The translations under genes were made by a program, and so were the position numbers. Under the pieces are notes generated by a model that saw only the letters and a list, made by a program, of their open reading frames with translations, did not search any database and had not been told where the DNA came from. Of a stretch of 64,000 nucleotides of DNA, positions 45,947 to 57,888 are shown piece by piece. The DNA comes from Lophium mytilinum. Lineage: Eukaryota; Ascomycota; Dothideomycetes; Mytilinidiales; Mytilinidiaceae. Numbering within the stretch: the stretch's first letter is position 1; every line of letters begins with the position of its first letter. Location: positions 441,834 to 505,833 of the forward strand of contig MU004189.1 in assembly GCA_010093605.1 (NCBI GenBank), written 5' to 3'.

Positions 45947-47401
45947 GTCGAACAGGAGAATGGGTGGTTTGGTGATTGGGGTTGGGTCAGTATTCGAGTA
46001 TGTTGTGTAGAGGATTTCTGAGCTGGTGACTGGCTAAAAGATTAGTATGATCTGAGCCTTGGTTGACCGAGAGTCTAAATATAAGCCCATTCGGCGCAGG
46101 AATGGAGAATTGAAGCTCGTTATGGAAGAAGACCCCTCATTGTGTTTGGTATCGTGTGCTTGCTCATGATGTTGCTGTTCTTTAATGGAATCGAAATGAC
46201 AGCATTTGCAGAGACAGTTGAGATTCCACGTACCTCGATAAAATCTGTACAAAGTATTCTGAGAAAGTAGAGACAATCGAGGAAGAAGTCGAGCAATACG
46301 AAAGAATTAAGAGGTGATGAGTCTTTGACGTCATTGTACCTAGTCTAAAGCGGTCACGTGTGCAATTAAGTCGATGACCTGTACCACGCCAAAGTTCCCT
46401 AGCTTCTTTCTCAATATCATCCATCATATGTTGCAAGTCTCGCTTTCTCTAGAACTGAAAGGTAATGCCAAGAACCCCGGACTGAAACAGCTAGTACATA
46501 CATACGATATCCCAATGTGCACCCAAGCGATTTCCTTTCCCCTTCAAGGAACCGCGCTCCAGCCTGAGACGTGAGAGTAGGACCATTTCCTGGGTTCAAG
46601 GGCCCAGTTCTCGAGTAACTTACTTTCCGATGGGGAACATCCCAAGGCTGATTTGCGTTACTTTTATTATCCATGCATGGTTAGAGCTACGAGTGGCTCA
46701 TACGGCCCAACTTTGTCTAGGGGTCTAGAGGCTTTATCGTTGCCGAATCATCCAAGGGCAACATTGGCATGTGTTGGTTCCCAATCCATAGTGTTCAAGT
46801 GCTGATAAGGAGTAGGAGTAGGTGCAGGAGGCCTGCTGGGAATAAAAGATTATTCTAATTGTGAAGAGGCTGGTGTGACGGCGAGCATCCTGAATGCGGA
46901 TAATGTCATTGCAATGCTTCTGGAAAGGAGTAGCGTTGCTGGCCATCGCGGTATCCTCCAGAACTTGAATCCTCAAATCGCATGTGGAGGTGAATATCGG
47001 AAAAGAATCATTCATGATGACAGACTCCAGCAGTTCTCCTTCCACATGAGCAAGATAGTCGCGTACGTCTATGTTGGCTCCCTGCCTCATGTATTGAAGC
47101 TTGTCTGAGCCGTTGGGGCCTGTGGATGAGAGAACCGGGAGTCTAGGAAGGTTCGAAAGTCCTCTATCGTATATAATGCATGGTTGCTCAGTTATGGTAG
47201 GACAATCCTGGCAGCGGTGTTGATGAGTCAGTCAAACATCACAGCCACCAAAATCGCGTTTCGCAATCCACAGATTCATTGCCATTCCTCCATCTAGACC
47301 TCAAAGACCTTACGACCATCAAGCCCTCCATTCACAAGGTCCTCTCCGCAAAACCAAAAACATCAGTATTACATTTGCTCTTCAAAAGCGCATCCATCGT
47401 A
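45947..47401. other. Intergenic region with a possible orphan exon
   Basis: This 1.45-kb gap holds the promoter of the BLI-3 gene and the 3' flank of the NLR gene. On the minus strand, a 17-codon start (ATG near 46674, ending CATCGGAAA) runs straight into a GTAAGT donor and reads MDNKSNANQPWDVPHRK. I could not find matching later exons with confidence, so no gene is called. It may be a decayed or very small gene. Confidence 0.4.
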
Positions 47402-50400
47402 CTACAGCTCGGTTTTAGGGCCCAGGAGCCGCTGCCGCTTTGCATCCCGAGTATTTTCAATATGCGCCTCGATGGTGCCTTGCTTCCGGTAGATAATTGA
47501 AGGCAGATTCGGTGTCTGGTGGTCGTAAACACTGTATGTGCTCTGCGCAGATTTGTTCCATATTACGCGAACCCACTTGTCGTTCTCCGTGCTTGGCAGC
47601 AAGGAGACGTGAGTTTCCTCGCCCTGGCGTAGTCGAGGCAAATGAGCCAGCAGGTGCGAGCTGGTCATGACGGCACTGCTACCTATAATCTGTTGAGTCG
47701 TTGTTTGAGTGTTAACTAGTGTCGATTTGGAACCAGTGGTTTGGATTTGTCTTTCTTCGGAATCTGCATCGGAACCCCATCGAGTGCCAGGACTCCAGTC
47801 CGCTATTTTAGAGAGGTAGTTCAATGGTAGACGCGCGGTTTGGTGTGGGCTTATTATATCAATCAAAGAGTCGGAGTCCCATTGATTGGCAGCCCAGTAT
47901 AAGGACAGGCAAGCTGACACATGCGAGATTTTCCAACGTAGGAAAATCAACGCGTGCTCAAGGTACGGATCTTTGGTTTTGGTGCTTGAATTTGAAGATG
48001 GATCCGGACTCTGGTCGTCCATGTTTGGTTCGACCCAATTGCAATACAGTTTAGTTCCACCCTGGGTGAAACACAAGGAGGTAGCAGACCGCTTGAGTAT
48101 AGCGACCCTGCTTTTAGGTCCTGCAAGGAAAGTTAGTCGATTTCAACGTTCTAGCAAAAGTCCCAATACCAAGCTTACCGGCGTCTGTGTACAACCAAGC
48201 TACTACCGTATTCCACATGCTGTAGACTAATAAAGGCAGTTGAGGATGGAAAACAAATTGATTTCCTGAAGCCTCTTCCCGCCATGAAAGTCTACTGGTT
48301 TTAATCTCTCCCCTGCAGTGGTAAGAGGGCCATTGACCTTCAACATGGACCTCGCTCCACACTTGAACCGTTCTGCAATCAATGGCACCTGATTGCATGC
48401 TCCCGGAAACCAGGCCCAGAGCTCTCCCATCTGGAGAGAAGACGGAGTAAGTTGACATATCTTGCTTCTTTTTAGTGCCCTGGTCGGAAGTTTCTTCTAT
48501 GTCAAGAGATTGGAGGCTGTATTGAATCCTCATTGTTCCAGGCACGCGGCGAATGATGATAACGGAGTGTAGAACGAGAAGTCGATCCAGATCGTGACTG
48601 ATGGCAACTGGAAACGCGAAACGGTGGGGAGTCTTCGAAGATATGCACTGCTGCAGCATCCCAAATACTTGGCGGTCTGGAAGATCTACGTCGATGTCCA
48701 TGAGCAGCGTTTCGTCCTTGGTATTCCTCCGTTGATACCGAACTTTCCATCCGGAGCTGCAGGTCTTGGCCAGACCGATTCTTTCATCATCAGAAACGAG
48801 TGAAGGATTTCGATTAGAGCTCCGGACAGCTGGTTGAACGAAGAAAAGGTCTACTGCGTCAATGTACTTTCTGAACGACCTTAGCACTATCCAGACTACA
48901 TACTAGCATCGAAACTTACTGTGAGGGCAAGACAAGAACTATTCCCAGTTCCTGACCGCAACTCGAAACTTGAGATTGAACTAAGATCGGTCGCTGAGGA
49001 CTGCATCTATGGTATGAGCCAATCGCTTCCGTTGGTAGCATCGACGACACCGTAGTATTCTTTGTCTCGTACCAGAACGAAGACTTAGAGAATGCGGTAA
49101 TGCTGGACCCCCAGATTGCTGATGGGTCTTGTGTCAACACGTGGCCCCATTCATCGTCAAGGCGCTCCAGGTCCATAGCAAGCTCCTCAAGCAAGGATAA
49201 AATCTGATTTCCAATCCCACTCGGCAAGATAGGTGCGAGATCTGAAGGTTTCTTCAGGCCAAGGTTGACCAATAGCTTCAAAGATGGGATCATTTGAAAT
49301 ATCCTTGATGCCTCAATCCAGACGGTCACGGTGAGGGGTCGCCTGACAAGTGTTGATATCAAACTAGAGAAGTCGTTCTCGGCGTTATCCTGAAGTGGCA
49401 TATCGTGAGACTGAAATCCAAGAGCTGCATGTTTTACCCATTGGAGTGCATACTCAATAAAAGGAAAGAGGGCTTTCAGAGCCGCAATAGTTGGAAGGGA
49501 ACTAGTCTGGCGAAGCGGACTCGACGGCAGGTCATAGAGAAGGTACGAAAGACAAATCGAGGAGCATCGGACATGGGCAGCGCGCTCATGGAGACTAAAC
49601 CCGCTACTGTGGGCGAGCCCAGAGGTGGCGGTCAAAAAGTCGCGGAAGGATGAGTGTATGAACCGCACAGTCTTGTCGGTCTGCACTTCTACTAAAGCTC
49701 TACAGATAATGGGGAGGGACTCTTCAAACTCAGCTATCAGATTTGAAGTCTCCGTGACTTTTCCGGGAGCGACCGCAATTGCAACCTGTAGTTCGGTGAG
49801 GAGAAGGGGGCGGGAAGCGATGGCGACGAGCTCGAAGATTTTCCGAACGCTTGCTCTTTCTTCCGCATAGCCTTTGTCGAGGACTCGAAGGATCTTGCCG
49901 TAGACATCATGCAGGCCTTCAACATCAGCGGCTTCGAATATGGCGGCGATACGTTCTTTTGGCGAAAGGGCTCTGCAATTGAGGTATTGGGCCATAAGCC
50001 ATGCCCATAGAAACATGCCTTCAGCTCGAAGAGCTAGCGCATCCACCGCTTTCCCGACTGAAGTTCCAATCGGGATCAGTCTGCGATCTTGTAAGCGGAG
50101 CATTTGTGGCTCGAGGTAAGTTTTGATGTCCTGGAGGTTCGAATATCGCTCAAGATACAGTGAAACGTGGAGGAATCGTATAGGTAAGTCCACGTTTGGC
50201 CGACCTAAGAGCAGAACACGCGTGGAAGTCGTCGCGCAAAGTCTTTGAATGAGATCGAGAAAGGTGCTATCTTGGTCGCATTCATCAAGTCCGTCGAAAA
50301 CAAGGGTGGTGTGCTTTAGAACTTCTAGCAGAAGGGATAGGGCGGCGAATATCTCTTCGTTGGACGCTTTCGGTTCACTACTATCGTTATCTTCCATGAG

Positions 50401-52773
50401 GACCGCACATCGATCAACTACATCCTTTTCTCCACGAAATCGGTGAAGGAGCTGATGGACAATAGCTCGAAAAGCGTTGTATGGTCCGCAGTAGTCCCGT
50501 CGCTCTGAAGCAAAGTGGTAATAGCAAATTGAGCCATAGCGCGGAGATACATGAGTAAAGGAGTTTGAGACCTCTTCGAGATCCTCGATGAGCAAAGACG
50601 ATAATACCGTCTTGCCGTACCCCGGCTTTCCTGGAGTCATTGTTAGGATTACGCGATGCGAGGCAAGGTCATCTTACCCTTGATGAAAAGGACAGGCGGA
50701 ACTTCCGAAGTGACTATATCTAAGCCTAGCCCATACTTTGTTGATGTTTCGGATTTCCAACTTTTATAAACAGGATCATTTAAGATGTAGTCTCCGGTAT
50801 CCGGCATCCGAATCATCTGGGCCTTTTCAAATTCTCGTTTGTACTCTGGGGGGTCGATCCAGCTCTTAATGTCACTCATCTTCGAACCTGCAGGAGTTAG
50901 AGACAACGAAGGGACGTTTATGACCACGCGTACTTATCGCTTCTACTTCAGTCTGCTCCATTTCTTCGCTGGTGGGATGCTTGGATATCTGTTGCCACCA
51001 GTTTTCTTCACTTGTGTCAAATTGAGCCGAAAGTCGGGACTCTAGCTGATCATTTGAAAGACGCAGATCCTCAACTTCCTGTCGGATTTGCTGAAAAGCC
51101 TGCCCCTCCAACAGCGGCTGTTGTAACCGCTTCTCATTTTTACTCTGGAATAGCGTCAACCCCTCCAGTAGAACCTCGGCCCTGAACGAGGCTTGATGAT
51201 ACTGCACCCGCTTCAGGAGAGCGGAGAACCTTGCGTCGAACGGCTGCCAGGATGAATTGGGAATGAAGCGAGACCTTGCATGAGTATCTGTTCAGAGTAA
51301 GCCACTTTTTCTTAAATGAACGAAGTGAAGCAATGACACAGTACCGCTATTTGTATCCAATATTCTGCAAGATTCAGAGAAGAATTGCATAATATCTGCG
51401 TACACGTATGAGAGCCCTTTGTAGACTCGGCGGTAGCGAACCTCGGTATGGAGGGCCAACTCAGTGTCCAATGTAGTCGCTCTTTTATTTGTAAAAGCGT
51501 TCAGGTACTCCTTATACGACGGCAAAGACTCTCGAATTCTCGAAATCATGCACACAATTTTGTCCAGATAGACTCTATGTTTCATTCCCAGCTTTAGAAC
51601 GTGAGATTTAGTATCGTTTGGTGATCTTGGGCTGGCAAGGATGCTTACTAGAAATACCAGACGAATAGCGCCCCAAGCCAGAGCCGTCCATTCAGGGCGA
51701 GTGGGTTCGAAAATCGTCACTATCTCAAAAAAAGGCTCCCAAGCAGCAGTAAATAGCTCAACCTTTCGCTGTAGACTGGAGAGCTTGCGGTGATTGGGGA
51801 CGACCGTGCATTTTGCTTGTAAGTCTCTTAACATCTCGAAAGAGGTATTGAACTCTTGAAACTGCTCCATTCCGTTTCTGTCCAGCGTATCACGAAATGT
51901 CGCAATGACTTGGTAGAAAATCTCGTCGGCTTCGTGCAGCCTAAAAACCGATGATTCGTTTCCAAAAGCTCCAGTATTCGCGAATGTCGTTTCAGTGTGG
52001 GCCTTGCTCTCTTCTCCGGAGCTGGGTTGTAGTGTAGGCCAACGTTCGGTCAGAGACGTTTGTATTTCTCTTCGAAGTCGATTGAACGCCTTTGTGCGTC
52101 CTTCACCGTAGATGAGGGGCATGTGAATGTCGAAAATGCCGAGTAAGGAGTATGCGGAGTCTTCTTCGCGTTTTGTCTCGCGTCTCGCTGCCCATGACAA
52201 ACGTTCGTCAATGCTAAATTGAGACAAAGGTCGTCCTTGGAGCGCTTCCGTACTGATCCCTGTGATCTCGTGGATTTCCTGCACCATCGAATCTTTAATG
52301 CCAATACTCGCCCCTTCAGCGGAAAAGAACTCCAGTTTTGCTGGAGCAACAAGTTCCTGCAATGTCCAGCCACGAGTAAACCACCTACTGTGCCGCCATG
52401 CTGATTTCCAATCGGCAGAGCCACTGTTCGAAACGTCGGATAAGAAGACGAAGCACTTTGCCGCATCGCGGTACCAACGAAACATAGAGTTAATAGACTC
52501 TGTGAGGTCGGAACTGCTTAATTTGTCGATACAGCAGGTGTCCACCCAGGAAAATGGGAGGCCGTTCTTCGCCGCCTCCGATGTACAGAATCTGATCTTT
52601 TCATACCCAGCTTTGGTTTTGCCTCGATCCGGACTCTCCGTCAAATCTTTCAGAGTGACTTCTTGGTCATCAGACCCCCAGGTGTGCGACAGGATCGCAT
52701 ACCGTGGAATATTGCTGCCGACGAACTCGACAAGGCTGAGTTCGCCGTCATCTCCGACCTTCAACAAACGCAT
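47402..52773 (-). CDS. HET-NACHT NOD-like receptor (about 1707 aa)
   Basis: Six exons: 52773-51345, 51287-50934, 50887-50678, 50630-48920, 48879-48179 and 48120-47402. Introns are 57, 46, 47, 40 and 58 bases. A start at 52806 is possible, but MRLLKV at 52773 is the usual HET beginning. Residues ~1-250 are a HET domain (YAILSHTWG, SWVDTCCID, RGWTLQELVAP). Residues ~270-590 are helical; WTALAWGAIRLVFLVS resembles the DUF7708 region found before fungal NACHT domains. The NACHT NTPase follows, with Walker A GKPGYGKT near 665 and Walker B LVFDGLDECD near 775. The C-terminal ~450 residues have beta-rich, WD-like pieces (FSPDGRALGLVSG, VQVWSE). Such proteins control heterokaryon incompatibility and non-self recognition and can trigger cell death. 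The 40-base fourth intron is the weakest junction. Confidence 0.87.
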
Positions 52774-53320
52774 GCGGATAGAAGAGAGCTGCGGGCCAGA
52801 GTGCAAGTATAGTGTGCCTAAGTAGGCTCCGAAGGAGGTCTATGTAGTATTAGTGGTTGGCAGACCCATTAAAGAGTTGTGAGGAGAATCTAGCTGGGGA
52901 GGTGACGCCGGGCACATCGAGTGAGGCTGAACATTTGCCTGCAGCCTGCCCTGCCACTCCATACCTAGACACCGCCACCACCTCGTGCATGCGATAGGCT
53001 CATGCAACACTTACACTCTTTTGATAAAAATGTAAATTAATTGAATAGAATTTCGAAAGCGAGCTAGCTGTTTTAGTAGCATAGTGTATTTAGTATCGAT
53101 GGGAACAAAGTTACATATTTGTCCTCAATGTAGCTCAAGCTGGCAAGGCTTATAATACTATGTAAGACCCTTATACGGGCGCAAATTGCGATGTTGAAAC
53201 AGTAAAATCACGCCAGAGTCATTGAAAATCACTCAATTGGAAGCTCAAATGCAGATACAAATCTGCTGCCGGTTCCAAGAAATCAGTAGACTTTGCGTTA
53301 GCCGTGGACTAGCCAGACAG
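52774..53320. other. NLR promoter region, AT-rich
   Basis: About 550 bases between the NLR start and the end of the repeat-protein gene, both on the minus strand. Around 53020-53060 it is AT-rich. No gene is seen. Confidence 0.5.
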
Positions 53321-54892
53321 CTAGTCGAAGTCGCCTATGGCGTTCCAACCCATCAGACAATTACCACCTTTCCCGGTTGGAATGATCCAGTCTTTGCCAG
53401 TCTTGCCTGGTGGTGGGTTGTCGATTGGTTCCATATAATTGTAATGCGTAGCCGTGACCCCATGCTCCCCCGGGCCATAGTCGTCCTTGTCTTGCGGCTT
53501 AGCAGCGATCCGTCTTAACGTCTCGATCCTGTATGGGTTTGCGGCTTGCACGTTGCCAGGAGGAAGGCTGGTTCCGGGAGTCTGCGAAACCGTTTTTTGC
53601 GGGGCAGAGGCCTTTTTCACGCTCTTTAATTTCTTCGCAACAGGGGCAGATCCTCCTTGCTGACCTTCAGCTTCGTGATCCGCTTTCCGCTTGACCGATG
53701 GGGTTGCGGCGTGTACGTCGCTAGGAGGAACGCTGATTCCCGGGGTGTGCGAAACAGTCTTCTGGGCGGCGGAGGCTTTTTCTACGCTAGTTAACTCCTT
53801 GGCGACAGTGCCTGATCCTTCTTGTTCACCTTCAGCTTCGTGATCCCCTTTCTGCTTGACCGATGGGTTTGCGGCGTGCACGTTCCCAGGAGGAGGGCTA
53901 GCTCCCGGAGTCTGTGAAACAGTCTTTTGGGGGACAGGGGCTTTTTCTATGCTCTTTGACTTCTTCGCGACAGCGCCAGATCCTTCTTGCTGGCCTTCAT
54001 CTTCGTGATCCGCTTTCCGTTTGACCGATGGGTTCATTGGGCCGGAGTTTCCAGGAGGAAGGCTGGCTCCGGGAGTCTGCGAAACCGTCATTTGGGGGGT
54101 GGAAGCCTTCTCCACACTCTTTGACTTCTTCGCGATAGCGCCAGATCCTTCTGGCTGACCCTCATCATTGGGATCCGCTTTCCGCTTGGCCGATGGGTTC
54201 ATTGGGCCAGGCTTGGCTTTCTTTATCGCTGGCTTTTTTCCCTTGGCGGCGGAAAGCTTGCTATCGCTACTGCTCGCGTCCTTCGGGGCGTATGAAGGGT
54301 AATTGCTGTCATGGGCGCGCTTGCGATCGTAGGACTTTGACCAGAAGATGCTGCTGACAGCCAGCCGCTCACGAGTAGGCGCGACAGGAACAGGTTGACC
54401 GACTTCCGTCGTCAAATTCCTAATGATCTCCTCTCGTAAAGCTTGCTCCATCTTGCCCGTAATTTGCACCTCCACCACACCACGAAGTCCGAGGAGTGCG
54501 CTCACGAAAGCTTTCTCCTGCGACAGGACGCTAAAGGGCATTTCTTCCTTCTCTTCGACAGTCGTCTTGCCGGAGAGTAAGCCTTCGAGTTTCTTGTCGA
54601 CGTACCAAGAAGCAACTGGTGAGATGACGGTGTAGTTTTGCCGAGTGAAGAGTATAGTGCCATCCACTTTGATCACGATCTTGGAGATTTTGTGCGGATT
54701 GAGATTGCCGTCGGGTTGAAAGCGCTGGAAAGCCATCGCGAGGAGGTCATCTTCGTAGTCGCAGAAGTCGTGGGCGTTTAGAGTGAGCTCAATAGACCGT
54801 ATTTCCGTCATGCGAGGCTGCGTGGCGAGATGGAAGAACGCCTTTACGTCTTCGAGAGACTTTATTCTGACTGCGATGCGCTGGCGTGTCAT
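53321..54892 (-). CDS. Unknown protein with four 55-residue tandem repeats (523 aa)
   Basis: One exon, starting MTRQRIAVRIKSLEDVKAFF. Residues 1-165 look folded: alternating hydrophobic strands and helices, an EIRSIELTLNAHDFCDYEDD stretch and TRQNYTVISPVASWYVD. Residues ~190-230 are Lys/Ser-rich. Residues 231-450 (54202-53543) are four head-to-tail repeats of exactly 55 residues. Each has PSVKRKADHE, EGQQEGSG, AKKSKSxEKA, QKTVSQTPGAS and PPGN. KRKAD and KKSK may act as nuclear signals. The last 73 residues include YNYMEPIDNPPPGKTGKDW and end in GKGGNCLMGWNAIGDFD. I recognise no family. It lies about 550 bases upstream of the NLR gene on the same strand, so it could be a partner or just a neighbour. 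Confidence 0.82.
   Translation of the reverse strand: MTRQRIAVRIKSLEDVKAFFHLATQPRMTEIRSIELTLNAHDFCDYEDDLLAMAFQRFQPDGNLNPHKISKIVIKVDGTILFTRQNYTVISPVASWYVDKKLEGLLSGKTTVEEKEEMPFSVLSQEKAFVSALLGLRGVVEVQITGKMEQALREEIIRNLTTEVGQPVPVAPTRERLAVSSIFWSKSYDRKRAHDSNYPSYAPKDASSSDSKLSAAKGKKPAIKKAKPGPMNPSAKRKADPNDEGQPEGSGAIAKKSKSVEKASTPQMTVSQTPGASLPPGNSGPMNPSVKRKADHEDEGQQEGSGAVAKKSKSIEKAPVPQKTVSQTPGASPPPGNVHAANPSVKQKGDHEAEGEQEGSGTVAKELTSVEKASAAQKTVSHTPGISVPPSDVHAATPSVKRKADHEAEGQQGGSAPVAKKLKSVKKASAPQKTVSQTPGTSLPPGNVQAANPYRIETLRRIAAKPQDKDDYGPGEHGVTATHYNYMEPIDNPPPGKTGKDWIIPTGKGGNCLMGWNAIGDFD
53543..54202 (-). repeat. Four in-frame 165-bp coding repeats
   Basis: 660 bases made of four 165-bp units, each coding 55 residues with no length change. 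The third unit is the most diverged (KQKGDHEAEGEQEGSG and AKELTSVEKA), while the first, second and fourth keep KRKAD and AKK(S/L)KS. Unequal recombination inside the gene is the likely origin. Confidence 0.9.
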
Positions 54893-55344
54893 ATTTTTGA
54901 AGAGTTGTGTTGGGAACTTGTGGGATGGTGGTTTTGAAGAGTTGTATTGGGACGTCGTGCGATGGTGGTTTGTCGAGAGTTTGGTCGTCGTAAACTAGGT
55001 TGATGGTTTTATGTAGCTGGCCGCGCGCAACAAGCTGGCTCAAGATGGTCAATATGGAAGTGAAGCTATTGTTGTGAACAATCGGTGGACAATACGACTG
55101 CTTACTTTCAAATCGCGTACACGCGCGACAACCGCTGCCCGGGCGCAACTTCCTCGTCAAGCAAATGCGACAAATTCGCTTGAAATTCAGAGGCTAGCGC
55201 TAGCGCTTGACAGCAGGCAAATAGGGCACACCAGAATTAGAGGAATTATTCAGAAAACTCCTCATCAAGTATCTCACCTTCTTCTTTGAAGTTATGATTA
55301 CCGAAAAGAGTCTAGTGCTCTAAACCCCCCAGGCCCCCCCCCAT
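54893..55344. other. Intergenic region
   Basis: About 450 bases with no gene. It is the promoter side of the repeat-protein gene and the 3' flank of the next minus-strand gene. A C run (CCCCCCCCC) lies near 55334-55342. Confidence 0.5.
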
Positions 55345-57288
55345 TTAGTATCCTTCAAAACTGGTATCCGTTCTCCGCGACTTCCCATCGACCTTTTCAT
55401 AGACCCGCCAATAAAGCGCCATGTTAGCTGCCACCAGAAGATCCATCATTTTTAAGCCCTCGTCCTCAATAATGAGTTTCCCTAGTTTTGCTTGTTTGCC
55501 TCCGAACCCTCCGCCAGCTTGTTCCTGACCTAACGAGAGGTCTAGTTTGGAAACGTCATCTTGAAGCGATTTATGTCGACCATGGCGAGGCCTAAAGAAG
55601 GATGATCGCTTAGAGGAGGCGTCGTCGCCTCTTGGTGTTGATGGCAACATAGAGGTACCGGGCAGATTGAAGCGTAGTTCACTGACATTGGCAGCAACGG
55701 GAAAGGACGATGCGGCGCCTTGATGTCCGCCAGACATGATGTGCTTGCACTATATTTCCCGTTAGTCATGCGCAATGCACATTCCGTGGTATAGCTGCTA
55801 TACCTTCAAAGACCGCCCTGCACCACCGGTCGAGAATTCACATCGTCCATTCCACGGACTGGTAAAGGCATACCCGCGAAAGCTGGAAGAGCGCTTCTCA
55901 GGTATCTGAACAGTGGCATAGGCCTGGTCGCCTCGATCTTGAACTGGGGCGGTGGGGCTATTGTAATCTGCTGATAGCCGTTCGTTATTTCTGCCTTCTG
56001 AGCTCTTTCGTGGAACATCCGATCCAGTGCTAGAGTCGTAGGAGTTGAGTCTTCGATGTCCGAAAGATTTGTCGTTGTATCTTGCACCCTCCATCCACAG
56101 CCGCCTTTTGAAGACTGTTTCGCTGGGGACATTATCGCCTTTTGCAGACATGTTGGTAGCCAGGTCCTTTAAAGTCTTAGCGGATACGCCATTTTCTCCA
56201 ACAGCCGCAGACGGGAGGCCTTCCGAGGTGTTTAGGAACTTTGAGTATCCAATGTTATTGATTTCGATGTACATCGGGGCTCCAGCGCGTTTGCTCTTTT
56301 GAGCTGCAGCGGGATTGTGTAAGTTGGAGGAAGATACTTCCACAATTGGAGGATCTTCGATCCGCGCAACATTCCACTGAGAGGAGGAGGATGGGTCCCG
56401 TCGGATGAGGGTAAGCGAAGCCCCAAAGAAGTTAGGGGTGCGAGGTCTTTCTGGACTCGCGGAAAGTCGCCCCTGCATATTTTGAGCTGGGGGCACTTGC
56501 GCGCCATATGTGTTCTGTGATAATGGTCTCGAAGGAAAAGGCTCTCGGAATGCGGGAGGATAACTTCCCTGCGATGATCGGTATGGATCATTCCTTACTG
56601 TGGGGTCCACTGGATACGGTGGCCGTGGGGGTAATGGATGCTGTTCAGATGGCCTACGAGGAGGCAAAATCGGAAGCTGTTCGCCATTGCGCAAGCCACT
56701 CAGATCGGCAGATCGGCCACGGTAATGATCTCGGGCATCTGGCCGCGGGTAGTTCGACTGGATGGTTTCATGGCGATTGTCAATGACTGTCCGTGGAGCT
56801 AACGGCGACGTTGACAGCGGCTTTCTCTGCGTCACATGGGGTGGATTCGTTGAAGGTTGATAAGGTGATTGCTCTGGAGTCAGAAGATTGTTGTTGTACG
56901 TCGAATTACTAGGATCAACAGCTTTCCTATGCACCGGAGGCGGTGGAGGAGCTTCCGTTCCTGTTCCTGGGTTCTCGATAGGGTCGTCAAGAAGTTCGGC
57001 GTCTTCCGGCTGATCTATATGTAGGTAATATAAACAGCTTTGTACATCTTCTGCCGTCACCACTTTCTCCAGAGGTTTCATGGGAGTAAGGAAGACATCT
57101 GAAACGGTTAGCGGGCTAAACATGCGTCTCTAAGCAGCGTTCACACCTCTGCTTCCTGGTACCCGAGCTATGTACAGCACCAACGGCTCGTGCCTCTCGT
57201 GAGTAGGATTCCGTGGATAGCGTGGCGGCTGGGAGGCAAGTGCAGTCAAATTCGATAGTGACCTCGCTTCAATGGCAGCAGAAGCCAT
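55345..57288 (-). CDS. Conserved fungal protein, proline/serine-rich, unknown function (613 aa)
   Basis: Three exons, 57288-57147, 57098-55804 and 55749-55345, are joined by introns of 48 and 54 bases. The splices give PGSRDVFLTPMKPLEKV and GRSLKCKHIMSGGHQGAASS, which read as continuous protein. The N-terminal ~85 residues look conserved and folded (LVLYIARVPGSR, VTAEDVQSCLYYLHIDQPED). The middle ~250 residues are disordered, with many Pro, Ser and Arg. Residues ~300-480 contain a second conserved part (YIEINNIGYSKF, ETVFKRRLWMEGARY, GYAFTSPWNGRCEFSTGG). The C terminus has FPVAANVSELRFNLP and KLIIEDEGLKMMDLLVAANM, which looks structured. No catalytic motif or membrane segment is seen. I cannot assign a function. 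The gene is divergent from the RRP14 homologue. Confidence 0.88.
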
Positions 57289-57888
57289 CGTTCTCGCTGT
57301 TAGACTAGACCTCGAACGCAAGCAAGCGGAATTAGGGCCACGCTTCGGATGTAGGTGGGTTGGACAAGGTAGAAGGAGAGGGTTTATGATTTATGAGACA
57401 TGCCGGAATATAGGCCTAGTTGTTTAGGGCTGTTACGTGTTATACACAAGACGCAGCGGGCTGACGTGAAAGCCCAGGCTCATTTTCTCGAAGCAGGCAT
57501 CCAGCTCAGATTTACGTGGCAGCAGTGGCTGTGCCGGCCCAAAGGTCCTCAGATTTAGATAGGCCGACGCGTCTGCTTCACTCGTAACTCGTACGAAGGC
57601 CGCAGCGGGAAAGAGCCGTGGCAAACAAAATGTAGAGCATAGACAGAAATAACCTCCTACGCCGCTGAGCGGAGTGAATAGGTCTGGGGATCTTCCGCCT
57701 GCGGAAGGGAGGCCGAGGCCTTGGCGCATGTTTTGGCAGGAATACGCGAAGTAACAGAAAAAGTTCGCGGGCACAGCTCTCACGTCCACCTCGCGCCAAT
57801 CACCACCAAAGCCTACTCATACACTGTATAGCAGAGAATCCCTATCCTCAAGCTCACATAAGTCGCCTGCGCCTCAGTTACGGCCAAA
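57289..57888. other. Divergent promoter region
   Basis: 600 bases between two divergent genes. A 118-codon minus-strand frame (57789-57433) is present but lacks features. No RNA gene is seen. Confidence 0.55.

Noticed and set aside
47815-47850. Sequence resembling a tRNA D-arm (GGTAGTTCAATGGTAGA)
   Set aside because: It is within the last exon of the NLR gene and has no matching acceptor or T-arm.
57433-57789. Minus-strand 118-codon frame in the divergent promoter
   Set aside because: No domain, no start context, and it occupies the promoter between two well-supported genes.
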